This document shows positions 9,114 through 18,149 of a stretch of DNA of 64,000 nucleotides, piece after piece. The DNA comes from Acidimicrobiaceae bacterium (GTDB lineage Bacteria > Actinomycetota > Acidimicrobiia > Acidimicrobiales > Aldehydirespiratoraceae), in the NCBI GenBank assembly GCA_009837445.1, contig VXTM01000029.1, positions 143,789-207,788 of the forward strand. Direction: 5' to 3'. The position numbers were made by a program, and so were the translations under genes. A model generated the notes under the pieces. It was not told the DNA's origin, ran no database searches, and worked only from the letters and a program-made list of their open reading frames with translations. Positions within the stretch are counted from its first letter, which is position 1, and each line of letters begins with the position of its first letter.

Positions 9114-9998
9114 GTGCGCTCGGGAACGGTTCGACCCACACCGCCGGTCCACTTCAGTGTCTGGGCCCGGATCTCGCTGGCCATCCCGGTGGTCGTCGTG
9201 CTGGGTTTCATCTACGTGCCCATCCTGCTCATCACGCTGCTGTCATTCCAAGGTCCCCAGGGTGGAGCCACCTTCCCGATCAGGGATCCTGGGACCCTCT
9301 GGTACCGGTCCTTGTCCGACCTCTCGGTAATCACCGAGCACCCCGACTATCTGGGGCAGGCCGTCTTCGACTTCCGGGCGAGCATCGTCAACTCCCTGAA
9401 GCTGGCGGTCACGACCGCGGTCGTCTCGACAACCATCGCCATGGCCGCGGCCCAGGCCATGCGATCCAGGTTCCGGGGCGCTCGCTTGGCGACTTACGCC
9501 ATCCTGCTCGGGATCGTCACCCCCGGGCTGGCGGTGAGCCTGGGCATCGTGACCGTCTCCTCCGAGCTCGGCATCACCGCCGGTCTGTTCACCACCGGCA
9601 TCGTCGCCCACATCGTCTGGACGATGCCCTTCTCGTTCCTGCTGTTCATGGTGTTGTTCAACCGCTTCGATCGGCGGGTCGAGGAAGCGGCCTACACCCT
9701 GGGCGCCTCCAGACTCGAGACCTTCTTCACGGTGACGGTTCCGATCATGAAGCCGGCCGTCATCGGGTCGTTCCTCTTTGCCTTCATGCTCAGCTTCGAC
9801 GAGTACGCCCACTCAATCTTCATAATGGGGGCCGACCGGACACTGCCCCTCATGCTGGTGTCGGCTGCTCAACTGAGGATCACCCCGTCCATCTTCGCGC
9901 TCGGGGTCCTGATCATCACCGTCTCCCTGATCCTGCTCCTGGCGTACGTTGTGAACGTACGGAGGACCTTCAGGCGCCAGGAACTCCGAGGAGCTTGA
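9114..9998 (+). CDS. Spermidine/putrescine-type ABC transporter permease (PotC-like)
   Basis: The 294-residue product is the second membrane subunit of the transporter. It has about six hydrophobic helices and the EAA loop EEAAYTLGASRLETFFTV, which contacts the ATPase. The C-terminal half includes FMLSFDEYAHSIF, typical of PotC. The GTG start follows the PotB-like stop with no gap, so translation is coupled. With the ATPase and PotB-like protein this makes a polyamine-type importer, but no intact binding-protein gene is present nearby. Confidence 0.9.
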   Translation: MRSGTVRPTPPVHFSVWARISLAIPVVVVLGFIYVPILLITLLSFQGPQGGATFPIRDPGTLWYRSLSDLSVITEHPDYLGQAVFDFRASIVNSLKLAVTTAVVSTTIAMAAAQAMRSRFRGARLATYAILLGIVTPGLAVSLGIVTVSSELGITAGLFTTGIVAHIVWTMPFSFLLFMVLFNRFDRRVEEAAYTLGASRLETFFTVTVPIMKPAVIGSFLFAFMLSFDEYAHSIFIMGADRTLPLMLVSAAQLRITPSIFALGVLIITVSLILLLAYVVNVRRTFRRQELRGA

Positions 9999-10002
9999 GG
10001 CA

Positions 10003-10884
10003 ATGAGCAACACTCAAGACGTCAGCAGGGCTGACGCTCCAGGATTGTCGGTCCTGTTGACCTTCGACTTCGATGCCTTGTGCATCTGGCTCACCATGAT
10101 GGGAACTACCGCACCCGGGACCCTGTCCCGGGGCGAGTTCGGCGCCCGCGTCGGAGCTGACCGGGTGCTGCGGCTGCTGCGGGACTTCGACATCAGGAGC
10201 ACTTGGTTCGTGCCGGGCCACACCATCGACACGTTCAGTGACGTGTGCTCGAGGGTCGTCGAAGCCGGTCACGAGATCCAGCACCACGGCTACGCCCATG
10301 AGCCTCTCGAGGGCCTTGACCGGGCCACCGAAGCCCGGTACCTGGAGCAGGGCATGGAGGCCATCGAGAGACTGACGGGTCGCGCCCCCGTCGGGTACCG
10401 CTCCCCCTCGTGGAACCTCAACCCCCACTCGCCGCAACTGCTGACCGACTACGGGTTCCAGTACGACAGCAGCCTCATGGCCCATGACCTGCGGATGTAC
10501 TGGCTGCGCGACGGGGACGGTTTGGAGGCCGACGGCAGCTACTCGTTCGGCGAGCCCACCTCCATCGTGGAGGTGCCGGTCAGCTGGAACCTGGACGACT
10601 TCCCTCCCTTCACGTTCGTGTGGGAACCGCTGCGACCCGGTTACGGCTCCACAGAGGTCATCGGAGGCGACTGGCTCGACCACATCGATTACGCCTTGGA
10701 ACACGAGCCCAACGGTGTCGTGAACATCACGATGCACCCCCAGGTGACGGGCCGAGTCCACGTGCTGCGGATGGTTGAACGGGTGCTGCAGCAGATTGCC
10801 GGTCGACCGGGCCTCCACTTCAGGACCATGACCGAAGCCGTCGATCTCGCAAGAAAGCACCAACTTGTCGAGACGTTCGCCTAA
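10003..10884 (+). CDS. Polysaccharide deacetylase family protein (NodB/PuuE-like C-N hydrolase)
   Basis: This 293-residue cytoplasmic protein has the NodB fold without a signal peptide. Motifs in order are TFDFDA (catalytic and metal Asp) near residue 23, HHGYAHE (metal His pair) near residue 99, GYRSPSWN near residue 131, and MHPQVTGR near residue 247. The closest described types are peptidoglycan-deacetylase-like proteins related to cyclic imidases and PuuE allantoinases rather than exported chitin deacetylases. It starts 4 bp after the PotC-like stop, so it is probably cotranscribed with the transporter. It may hydrolyse the imported amide or imide; that is an inference from context. Confidence 0.82.
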   Translation: MSNTQDVSRADAPGLSVLLTFDFDALCIWLTMMGTTAPGTLSRGEFGARVGADRVLRLLRDFDIRSTWFVPGHTIDTFSDVCSRVVEAGHEIQHHGYAHEPLEGLDRATEARYLEQGMEAIERLTGRAPVGYRSPSWNLNPHSPQLLTDYGFQYDSSLMAHDLRMYWLRDGDGLEADGSYSFGEPTSIVEVPVSWNLDDFPPFTFVWEPLRPGYGSTEVIGGDWLDHIDYALEHEPNGVVNITMHPQVTGRVHVLRMVERVLQQIAGRPGLHFRTMTEAVDLARKHQLVETFA

Positions 10885-10914
10885 CGAGGCCGAGCGGGTG
10901 GAGCGCTAGCCTCG
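10885..10914. terminator. GC-rich hairpin immediately after the deacetylase stop
   Basis: CGAGGC (10885-10890) pairs with GCCTCG (10909-10914), and an inner AGCG pairs with CGCT around a 7-nt loop. It begins directly after the TAA stop. There is no U tract, so it could be a GC-rich actinobacterial terminator or a 3'-end stabiliser. Confidence 0.4.
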
Positions 10915-10942
10915 GAGGCCGGCGGGAGACGGAGTCGCAGCG

Positions 10943-11842
10943 GTGGAGCATATTTCTTTCTCTAGTGAGGGATTGACCATCTCGGCGGATCTCTACCTGC
11001 CTGAGAGTCCGGATGGCACCGCGGTACCGATTGTCGTGCAGGGAGGCGGCTGGTGCTACGTGAAGGAGATCGTTCAACCGTCTTTCGCTAGAGAGTTCAA
11101 CAACCGCGGCATCGCGGCGCTGGTGTTCGACTACCGGTACCTGGGCGAATCCGAGGGCGAGCCTAGGCAACGGATCAACCCGTGGGATCAGATCGAGGAC
11201 TACAAGAACGCCATCTCATTCGCTCAGCAGATCGAGGGGGTTGATCCAGAACGCATCGGTGTCTGGGGAATCTCCTACAGCGGCGGCCACGTCCTCCAAT
11301 TGGCTGCCACCGATCGGCGGATCAAGGCAGCAAGCTCCGTCGTGCCGGTGATCAACGGCTACGAGAATCTGCGATTGGCTCACGGCACGATCTCCTTTCG
11401 GGAGCTGATGAGAGCCGTCGAGGCTGACCGATCCGCCCGGTTCGGCGGCGGCGATCCCGGCTACCTCAACCACAACCCCCAAGAACCGCAGGGCCTCTCG
11501 ACCTGGCCGTTCCCGACCAGCGCCGACATGTTCCGCGAACTCGTCATCGAGGGGCCGAACTATGTCGGCAAGGCAACGACACGCTCAACCGAATGGCTGC
11601 TCGAGTACAACGTCCGCCCCTGCGCCGACCGGATCGACAGATGCGCCACCCTCATGGTGCTGGCCGAGGGCGACGACCACACCCATTGGGATCTTGCTCT
11701 CGACGCCTACCACGCAATCCCCTGCCGCGACAAGCGACTGGAGATCATTCGCAAGTCGACACACCAGACGATCTACAAGGACCAGCGGCGGCGAGGCGAT
11801 GCGGCCGTCCTGTGTGCGGACTGGTTCGAAGCCCACCTCTGA
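10943..11842 (+). CDS. Alpha/beta hydrolase family protein
   Basis: A 299-residue cytoplasmic alpha/beta hydrolase. The nucleophile elbow GISYSGG (GxSxG type) lies near residue 110 after DPERIGVW. An oxyanion-hole region VVQGGGWCYVKE is near residue 35, an acidic residue falls in the LMVLAEGDDHTHWD strand, and a C-terminal STHQ supplies the likely catalytic His. It resembles dienelactone-hydrolase or Xaa-Pro-peptidase-like hydrolases; the substrate is unknown. The GTG start at 10943 follows a short 58-bp gap. It converges on the next gene with only 10 bp between stop codons. Confidence 0.8.
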   Translation: MEHISFSSEGLTISADLYLPESPDGTAVPIVVQGGGWCYVKEIVQPSFAREFNNRGIAALVFDYRYLGESEGEPRQRINPWDQIEDYKNAISFAQQIEGVDPERIGVWGISYSGGHVLQLAATDRRIKAASSVVPVINGYENLRLAHGTISFRELMRAVEADRSARFGGGDPGYLNHNPQEPQGLSTWPFPTSADMFRELVIEGPNYVGKATTRSTEWLLEYNVRPCADRIDRCATLMVLAEGDDHTHWDLALDAYHAIPCRDKRLEIIRKSTHQTIYKDQRRRGDAAVLCADWFEAHL

Positions 11843-11852
11843 GTGCTTGATG

Positions 11853-12848
11853 TCAGCCGATAGCCGGGATCACCTCGTCGGCGAACAGTTGAAGCGACCG
11901 GCTCGCGTCTTCGATCGGCATGCCCGGCAGCCGGCCCCAGAAGATGAGCCGGTCGGGCGAGAATTCGTCACGGATGGCTGTCACCCGGCGAGTCACCTCT
12001 TCCGGCGTCCCGACTATGCACAGCTCATCCAGCCGCTTGGCGCCTATGGGTTCGAACGAGGAAGGCGCTGAGCCCTCGTCTTCCCTCCCCCAGGCGTCGT
12101 AACGCTGGTACATGTAGGTGAGCGACCGATGCACTTGAGCACGCCCTCTATCGGGGTCTTCGCAGACGAAGACACAGCCGTTCATCGTTATGACACAGGC
12201 ACCGGCATCGAAGCCGTTCTCGGCCAGCGCAGTTCGATACTGCCGGTGGAGGTCGGTGCCGGTGCCGACGTCGGGCATGAAGTTGCAGCCGTAGCGGCCG
12301 GCCCGGCGGGCGGCAGCCGTACTGGACCCCCCGATGTGGATCGGTAGCTCGGGGCCGCGCTCGGGAACGGGCTGGACGACGACATCGCGCAAGTCGAAGA
12401 CGGTGCCCGAGTACGAGAAGCTCGCGCCGGCCCAGGCCAGGCGCAGGATCTCGACCGTCTCATCGGTCCGGACACCGCGCTCGCTCCGGGGCACGCCCAG
12501 CACCTCAAACTCGAACGGCCGGTATCCGGGTGCGAGGCCGAGTTCGACGCGACCACCCGAGAGAACGTCCACTACGGCCACGTCCTCGGCTAGGCGGATC
12601 GGGTGGTGGAGAGGAGCCAGGCACACTGCGGTGCCCAGCCGGAGGCTCCGGGTCCGGCCCGCGATGGCGGCCAGCATCACGAACAGCGACGGCATGTAGC
12701 CGTCGTCAGTCACATGGTGCTCGGACAACCAGACCGACTCGAAGCCGGCCGAGTCCGCCCACTCGATCTGATCCAGCACCTCTCCGTAGAGATCCGACCA
12801 CGGCTGCCGGAGAGGGTTCCGGAAGTCGTACCAGAGCCCGAACTTCAT
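11853..12848 (-). CDS. LLM class flavin-dependent oxidoreductase
   Basis: The 331-residue product has the luciferase-like TIM-barrel fold. The N-terminus begins MKFGLWYDFRN, SVWLSEHHVTDDGY contains the family His pair, and GTAVCLAPLHHPIRLAEDVAVV and GGRVELGLAPGY match the flavin-binding strands. These enzymes use FMNH2 or F420 for monooxygenation or hydride transfer. The bacterial-luciferase subgroup is more likely because SEHH is present. It is the last gene of a run with the TRAP transporter, phosphotransferase and asparaginase, with a 34-bp gap after the asparaginase. Confidence 0.88.
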   Translation of the reverse strand: MKFGLWYDFRNPLRQPWSDLYGEVLDQIEWADSAGFESVWLSEHHVTDDGYMPSLFVMLAAIAGRTRSLRLGTAVCLAPLHHPIRLAEDVAVVDVLSGGRVELGLAPGYRPFEFEVLGVPRSERGVRTDETVEILRLAWAGASFSYSGTVFDLRDVVVQPVPERGPELPIHIGGSSTAAARRAGRYGCNFMPDVGTGTDLHRQYRTALAENGFDAGACVITMNGCVFVCEDPDRGRAQVHRSLTYMYQRYDAWGREDEGSAPSSFEPIGAKRLDELCIVGTPEEVTRRVTAIRDEFSPDRLIFWGRLPGMPIEDASRSLQLFADEVIPAIG

Positions 12849-12882
12849 TGCTCCTCCTCTGTATCCCCGACGACCACCATGA

Positions 12883-13887
12883 TCAGCCGATGTCGCTGAG
12901 CCAGGCCCCCAACTGGGCGAAGGTGGAGGTCTCGTGCAGGCCGACCATCAGCGCTAGGCGGGCCTTGGGGCCGTTGAGGTGGCCGGCCCTCAGCACGCCG
13001 AGGTCGTCGAGGCTGGCGCCCCCGCCCGCGCCGCCGTAAGGCGACTCCGGCAGCCCGTACGGACACCTCGACGTCACTATCACCGGAAGGCCGGCATCCA
13101 CGAGGCGGGCGATGCCCGGAGCCGCCGGGCTGGGCACGTTTCCCGCGCCCGTCCCCTCCACCACCAGGCCGTCGACGCCCCGATCAAGGTGCCAGTCGAA
13201 CACGTCGGTCTGCATGCCCGTGTAGGCCTTCACCAGCGGCACGTCGCCGCGGATGCCGCGGCCCCGGGGCGAACTGGGCGAGTCGAGCACGAAGACGGGC
13301 TCGCCCCCCTGCATCGAGCCGACCGGGCCTCCCCTGACCGACTGGAATGTCTCCACATGGAGAGTGTTGAGCTTGGAGACCCAGCTAGCACAGTGGATCC
13401 GGTCGTTCACGGTGAGCAGCACCCCCCGACCGCGGGCTGCCAAGCTCGAAGCGATGCGAACCGCGTTCAGCAGGTTCCGGGGACCGTCCGCACCCGACTC
13501 GGTGCTGGCCCGCATGGCGCACGCGAACACGATCGGGCCCCGAGCGGTCACCTCGCCAGCCAGCATCTCGCACATGTACATGGTCTCCTCGGTGGTGTCG
13601 GTGCCGTGGGTCACCACCACCCCGTCAACGGCGCTGGCCAGGAGAAGCTCACGGGCACGTCGGGCAACCTCGACCATCCGCTCCGGCCCCATGTCGAAGC
13701 CGGACACGTTGCGCAGAGTCTCGGTCCGGATCGACGCCACCGCTTTCAGCGCGGGCACGGAGGCAACCAGCTCCTCCGGTGTCAGGCCGGGCACCATCCG
13801 CCCGTCGGGACCGGCGATGCAGGCGATGGTCCCGCCCGTCGCCAGCAGAGCCACCCTGAGGCGATCAGCGGTAGGCGGCCCGGTCAT
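12883..13887 (-). CDS. Asparaginase/glutaminase family amidohydrolase
   Basis: The 334-residue protein carries both catalytic triads of the L-asparaginase fold: LLATGGTIA near residue 16 (nucleophilic Thr) and VVTHGTDTTEET near residue 95 (Thr-Asp pair plus Lys region). The C-terminal effector-like domain begins around residue 210. The start was placed at the ATG at 13887, which overlaps the upstream stop (ATGA) and gives the family N-terminus; the frame is open further upstream but only antisense-like sequence lies there. No signal peptide is seen, so it acts in the cytoplasm. The substrate could be asparagine or another amide. Confidence 0.88.
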   Translation of the reverse strand: MTGPPTADRLRVALLATGGTIACIAGPDGRMVPGLTPEELVASVPALKAVASIRTETLRNVSGFDMGPERMVEVARRARELLLASAVDGVVVTHGTDTTEETMYMCEMLAGEVTARGPIVFACAMRASTESGADGPRNLLNAVRIASSLAARGRGVLLTVNDRIHCASWVSKLNTLHVETFQSVRGGPVGSMQGGEPVFVLDSPSSPRGRGIRGDVPLVKAYTGMQTDVFDWHLDRGVDGLVVEGTGAGNVPSPAAPGIARLVDAGLPVIVTSRCPYGLPESPYGGAGGGASLDDLGVLRAGHLNGPKARLALMVGLHETSTFAQLGAWLSDIG

Positions 13888-15044
13888 CGAGCCAGCAGAT
13901 CGGGGGTGGGGTTGTCTACGCCAAGCAGCGCGGCCAGTGCAGCCGTCACCTGATTGCCCACGGCGGGGTTGCGCTCCGGCGGCACGAAGCCGGCCGCGGT
14001 CAGGCGGTCGCCCAGGCGGATGAAGATGGTGCAGAAGCGCATAGCGCCGAACACCTCCCAGTAGTGCGGGTCCCTCACCGTTAGGCCCGAGACCTGCTCG
14101 TAATGGGAGATCATCTCGTCCCGGGTCGGGTAGCCGTCGAGCCGGTCGATGCCCATGTCGTCGAACGACATCCGGTCGAACATCAGCCACCAGCCCATGT
14201 CAGCCTCGGTGGGGCTCAGCGCGCACACCTCCCAGTCGAGAACGGCCGCGGGCCGGTAGTCCTGCAGGATGATGTTGCCGAGCCGGGCGTCACCCCATGT
14301 CAGCCCGACCCGCTCGTCTCCGGGGTCGTTGGCTTCAAGCCAGTCGAGGGCGGCATGCAGCACGGGATGCTCCCTGCCCGCGAGTTCGGAGTGCACGTGG
14401 TCCCGGTAGAGCCCGATCTGAAGAGCGGTCGTCGGTTCGCCGGACCCGCTCGGATCGAGCCACGCCAGGCCGGCGGTGCGCCAGTCCAGGCTGTGGATGC
14501 CGGCGATGACGTCGATGGCCGACAGCACCATGCGCCGCCGCTGTGCCGGCGTTGCCTCGTCCACGACGAACCCCGCCTCGGTGTAGCGGGGCACGTCCGC
14601 GGGAACACGCCCGCCGACGAACCCCATGACGAAGAAGGGCGCGCCCAGCACGTCCGGGTCGGGCTCGTAGCCCAGCAACGGTGGCACCGGTGCGGCTCCC
14701 GCGTCGGCGACTACCTTCATGGCCCGGTACTGGAGCTCTACCGAGACCGCGCACTGCGGCGTCTGGGGAGGGAACATGCCGCCGTCGGCGGGCTCGATGC
14801 GCACCGCGTAGCGCTCGGTGCGGTCCGAGCCGCCCTCGGTCCAGGCCACCTCGAGGATCACCGTCTCGTTCGAGAACCCGGTGCTTACCGGTATCTCGAT
14901 GTCGGTGACGGTGAGGCCGTGCCTGGAGGGATGGGCCCGCCGCATCCACTGCTCGAGCGCGGCCCGGTAATGGCTCCGATCCGTGCGGAACTTGGGGGCG
15001 TTGGGCAGCTCGCTCGCGGAGGAGCCGCTGCCGACCTCGCCCAT
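13884..15044 (-). CDS. Phosphotransferase family protein (APH/ChoK fold)
   Basis: A 386-residue kinase-like protein. The catalytic loop reads WGDARLGN, with the usual His of HGDxxxxN replaced by Trp as in a known environmental subgroup, and VLDWE supplies the metal-binding Asp. The N-terminal lobe shows STGFSNETVIL (nucleotide loop). Small-molecule or acyl substrates are usual for this subgroup, and it is not evidence for antibiotic resistance. It lies 14 bp after the dctP stop and overlaps the asparaginase start by 4 bp, so it belongs to the TRAP operon. Confidence 0.8.
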   Translation of the reverse strand: MGEVGSGSSASELPNAPKFRTDRSHYRAALEQWMRRAHPSRHGLTVTDIEIPVSTGFSNETVILEVAWTEGGSDRTERYAVRIEPADGGMFPPQTPQCAVSVELQYRAMKVVADAGAAPVPPLLGYEPDPDVLGAPFFVMGFVGGRVPADVPRYTEAGFVVDEATPAQRRRMVLSAIDVIAGIHSLDWRTAGLAWLDPSGSGEPTTALQIGLYRDHVHSELAGREHPVLHAALDWLEANDPGDERVGLTWGDARLGNIILQDYRPAAVLDWEVCALSPTEADMGWWLMFDRMSFDDMGIDRLDGYPTRDEMISHYEQVSGLTVRDPHYWEVFGAMRFCTIFIRLGDRLTAAGFVPPERNPAVGNQVTAALAALLGVDNPTPDLLAR

Positions 15045-15058
15045 AGGCTGAGCTTAGG

Positions 15059-16333
15059 TCAGATCTGGGTCTGCTGGGTGAGGAACGACCGCTCGGCGAG
15101 GCCGTGCCACTCAGAGATGCCGTCGCGGAACTCGCGCCACGGTCCGAGGATCCGGGCGAAGTTCTCGTCGCCGGCGGCCTCGCTGTCGAGCACGTTCTCG
15201 GTCTCGGCCTTGAACGCGGCCATCATGTCGGCCGGGAACTCACGGATCTGGGCGAACCCCTTGATGGTCTGTAGGTCCCTCTGGTTGAGCACGTCGTAGG
15301 TCGCCATGGTGTTCATGTTGGCGTACGCCGCAGCGGCCTGGATGACGGCCTGGTACTCGGGGGGCAGGTCGTTCCAGAGGTCGAGGTTGAACTGCACCTC
15401 GACCGCGGTGCCCGGCTCCCACCATCCTGGGTGGTAGTAGTACAGGTCGCCCTGGAACTGGTCGAGACCGAGGATCAGGTCGTCGGTGGGGCCGACGAAC
15501 TCGGCTCCGTCGATGGCGCCGGTCTGGATGGCCTGGAGGATCTCGCCGCCGGCCAGCGTGACCTGCTCGCCGCCGAGGTTCTCCAGAACTTTCCCGGCCA
15601 GGCCGGGGATACGCATCTTCAGGCCGTTGAGGTCGTCAACCGACTGGAGCTCCTTGGTGAACCAGCCGCCCATCTGGCAGCCGGTCGCGCCCGCGGGGAA
15701 GGAGATGGTCCCGTGCTCCTCCGCGTAGAACTCGTTGAGGATCTCGATGCCGCCGCCCTGGTACAGCCAGGCGTTCTGCTGGCGCTGGTTGAGCCCGAAG
15801 GGCACTGCGGTGCCGAACTGCTGGACCGGGCTGAGACCTACGTAGTAGTAGGACGCGGTGTGGCCCACCTGGGCGCCGCCGTCGCGCACGACGGGAAGCA
15901 CCTCGAGGCCGCCAGCGATCTCGCCCGCGGGGCGAGGGTTGATCCTGAAGCGGCCGCCGGTTAGCTCGCTCACCTTCTCGGCGAAGAACTGGGCCGACCC
16001 GAACAGCGTCACCAGCGCAGTGGGCCAGCTGGTGGCCATCTCCCACTCGATCTCGGGACCCTGAGCAGTCACGGCCACGGTGTCGCTCGCTGTAGTGGTC
16101 GTCGCCGCGGCGGTAGTGGTGGTGGCCGCGCCGTCGTCGGTGGCGGCGGCCGGAGCGGGCGCCTCCTCGTCGTCCCCGCACGCGGCCAGGATCGCAGATG
16201 CGGCCGCGAACCCGGCGACGCCGAGGCCGCCCTTTATGAAGCCCCGTCGAGCCAGGCTCGAAGAACCGGCCTCGTCGAGAATCATGTCCACAGCCGGACC
16301 GTCGGTCGCGGTCGAGCTTGCTTCTTGAGTCAC
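15059..16333 (-). CDS. dctP: TRAP transporter substrate-binding protein (DctP family), Tat-type lipoprotein
   Basis: The 424-residue extracytoplasmic binding protein has a twin-arginine signal (ARRGFIKGG, Arg 29-30) followed by a hydrophobic segment and a lipobox LAAC (Cys 52), so it is probably Tat-exported and lipid-anchored. A low-complexity Ala/Thr linker follows, then the DctP fold with GGRFRINPRPAGEI, MRIPGLAGKVLENLG and QTGAIDGAEFVGP. The GTG at 16333 was chosen because GGAGGG lies just upstream; an ATG at 16348 lacks a ribosome site. The set resembles TRAP systems for 2-oxoacids or mannitol-like substrates; the ligand is unknown. Confidence 0.9.
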   Translation of the reverse strand: MTQEASSTATDGPAVDMILDEAGSSSLARRGFIKGGLGVAGFAAASAILAACGDDEEAPAPAAATDDGAATTTTAAATTTTASDTVAVTAQGPEIEWEMATSWPTALVTLFGSAQFFAEKVSELTGGRFRINPRPAGEIAGGLEVLPVVRDGGAQVGHTASYYYVGLSPVQQFGTAVPFGLNQRQQNAWLYQGGGIEILNEFYAEEHGTISFPAGATGCQMGGWFTKELQSVDDLNGLKMRIPGLAGKVLENLGGEQVTLAGGEILQAIQTGAIDGAEFVGPTDDLILGLDQFQGDLYYYHPGWWEPGTAVEVQFNLDLWNDLPPEYQAVIQAAAAYANMNTMATYDVLNQRDLQTIKGFAQIREFPADMMAAFKAETENVLDSEAAGDENFARILGPWREFRDGISEWHGLAERSFLTQQTQI

Positions 16334-16483
16334 TTCGTTTCCCTCCATAGGTTGACTATTGCGCCGCCGCCAGCCGCCTCCCAGGCGCCGTCGGCCCGGA
16401 CAGGTGCCACCGGCGTGGGCCGGACAATACACCAACGTCTGGACAGGTGTCGAGAAGAATCTGTCCCAGTGGCTGCGATCGGA

Positions 16484-16502
16484 CCCGCCGTCTACCGGCG
16501 GG
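16484..16502. promoter_or_regulatory. Perfect intercistronic hairpin between dctM and dctP
   Basis: CCCGCCG (16484-16490) pairs fully with CGGCGGG (16496-16502) around a 5-nt loop. It sits inside the 199-bp gap between the large permease and the binding-protein gene. No U tract follows. A likely role is transcript processing or partial attenuation that sets the ratio of binding protein to permease. Confidence 0.5.
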
Positions 16503-16532
16503 CGCGCGCCAGCGCCTCGGGCGGGCCCGGCG

Positions 16533-18146
16533 TCAACCGAATCGGAATGTATCGATCGAGGTGTAGGTGATGGCGGGGAAGGCGGCCAGGATGACCAGAG
16601 CCAGTGCCTGCAGACCCATGAAGGGGAAGGCGCCCTTGTGGATGTCGGCCGTCCTCACCTCCGGCGGCGCCACGCTCTGCAGGTAGAACAGCGAGAACCC
16701 CACCGGCGGCGAGATGAAGGCCATATTCAGGTTCACCGCCATGAGCACCGCGAACCAGATCTTCTCATCGGGGGTGAACCCGAGGAAGTCCATAGCCGGC
16801 ACGAAGATGGGCACCACGATGAAGGTGATCTCGATGAACTCCAGGTTGATTCCCAGCAGGAACACCGCGATCATCGCGATGACCACGAAGCCCCACTTCC
16901 CGCCGCCGATCGAGGTCAGCCACTCGGAAGTCTGATCGGCGCCCCCGAGCCGCTGGAACACCAGGCTGAAGAAGGTCGAGCAGAACAGCAGCGTCATGAC
17001 CAGCACGACGACGTTGGCGGTGGAATGGGCTGCGTCCTTGATCGCCTGCCAGTTGAGCCGCCAGCCGGATCTGGTGATGTGGGTGGCGCCCTCCTTCACC
17101 AGCAGACGGTCGAACAGCCAGTTCAACCCGGTCAGCAGCAGCGCTCCGAACACCCCGACTGCGCCCGACTCCGAAGGCGTGGCGATCCCCGCGAAGATGG
17201 ACAGCAGCACGCCGAAGATCAGCGCCAGTATGGGCACGATGGCCACCATGACCTCGGCGACCAGCATCCGGGTGTTCAGCAGGACCACATAGAAGACGAC
17301 GAAGTGGGCGACGGCCACGACGAGTGGCGACCACGCGCTGGCCAGGAAAGCTATGCCGCTCGCTCTGGCCAGCAGCGTGACCGCACCTACCATCAAGGCC
17401 AGGATCGCCGCGATCAGCAGCTTCGTTCGCGCCGACGGGTTGCCGGAGAGCGTGCGCTGCTCGGCGGGCATCGCCGGGCCTGTCCGGGGCCTTAGCCACG
17501 CCAGCACCAGCACATAGGCGACGTAAAGCCCGCTCAGCAGCAGGCCGGGCAGCAGCGCCCCCGCGAACAGCCCCAGGATGCCGACGCCGAGCTGTTGGGC
17601 CAGCAGGATCAGCACGATGCTGGGCGGCAGCAACTGAGCAAGGGTGCCCGAGGCGATGATGGCGCCGGTGGAGAGCTTGTTGTCGTAGCCGAGTCGCACC
17701 ATGGCCGGCAGCGAGAGCAGCCCCATCACGATCACCGTGGCCGCCACCACTCCGGTAGCGGCGGCCAGCAGGGTGCCCACCACCACCACCGCGGCGGCCA
17801 CGCCGCCCCGGAGCCGGCCCATGAGCATGCCGAAGGCGTTTAGGAGCCGCTCGGCCATGCCCGACCGTTCGAGGATGCCCCCCATCAGGACGAACAGCGG
17901 CACTGCCAGCAGCGTCGGGTCGCTGATGGCCACGAACCAGCGGCTGGGCAGCGCACTGAGAGCGTTCGAGTCGAAAGCCCCGATCAAATCGCCGAAGAAC
18001 GCGAAGGCGATGGCGGTGCACGCGAAGGAGAAGGCCACGTTGTATCCCGACAGGATCACAAGCATGAACACGCCGAACATGGTGAGGGCCAAGAAGACGC
18101 CCGCGTCCACGCCGAGGATGGTCTCCAGAGCGAGCACCGCGACCAC
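16533..18146 (-). CDS. dctM: TRAP transporter large permease (DctM family)
   Basis: The 537-residue polytopic membrane protein has about 12 or more hydrophobic helices. Typical DctM stretches are [54 protein letters not shown] and [20 protein letters not shown]. It carries out sodium- or proton-driven uptake together with DctQ and the binding protein. Length is on the long side for DctM (usually about 430) because of an extended central loop near residues 220-260. The GTG start lies 3 bp after the dctQ stop. Confidence 0.92.
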   Translation of the reverse strand: MVAVLALETILGVDAGVFLALTMFGVFMLVILSGYNVAFSFACTAIAFAFFGDLIGAFDSNALSALPSRWFVAISDPTLLAVPLFVLMGGILERSGMAERLLNAFGMLMGRLRGGVAAAVVVVGTLLAAATGVVAATVIVMGLLSLPAMVRLGYDNKLSTGAIIASGTLAQLLPPSIVLILLAQQLGVGILGLFAGALLPGLLLSGLYVAYVLVLAWLRPRTGPAMPAEQRTLSGNPSARTKLLIAAILALMVGAVTLLARASGIAFLASAWSPLVVAVAHFVVFYVVLLNTRMLVAEVMVAIVPILALIFGVLLSIFAGIATPSESGAVGVFGALLLTGLNWLFDRLLVKEGATHITRSGWRLNWQAIKDAAHSTANVVVLVMTLLFCSTFFSLVFQRLGGADQTSEWLTSIGGGKWGFVVIAMIAVFLLGINLEFIEITFIVVPIFVPAMDFLGFTPDEKIWFAVLMAVNLNMAFISPPVGFSLFYLQSVAPPEVRTADIHKGAFPFMGLQALALVILAAFPAITYTSIDTFRFG

Positions 18147-18149
18147 CGG

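Noticed and set aside
13888..14190. N-terminal extension of the asparaginase frame
   Set aside because: It is antisense-like sequence within the phosphotransferase gene; the ATG at 13887 fits the family and overlaps the upstream stop.
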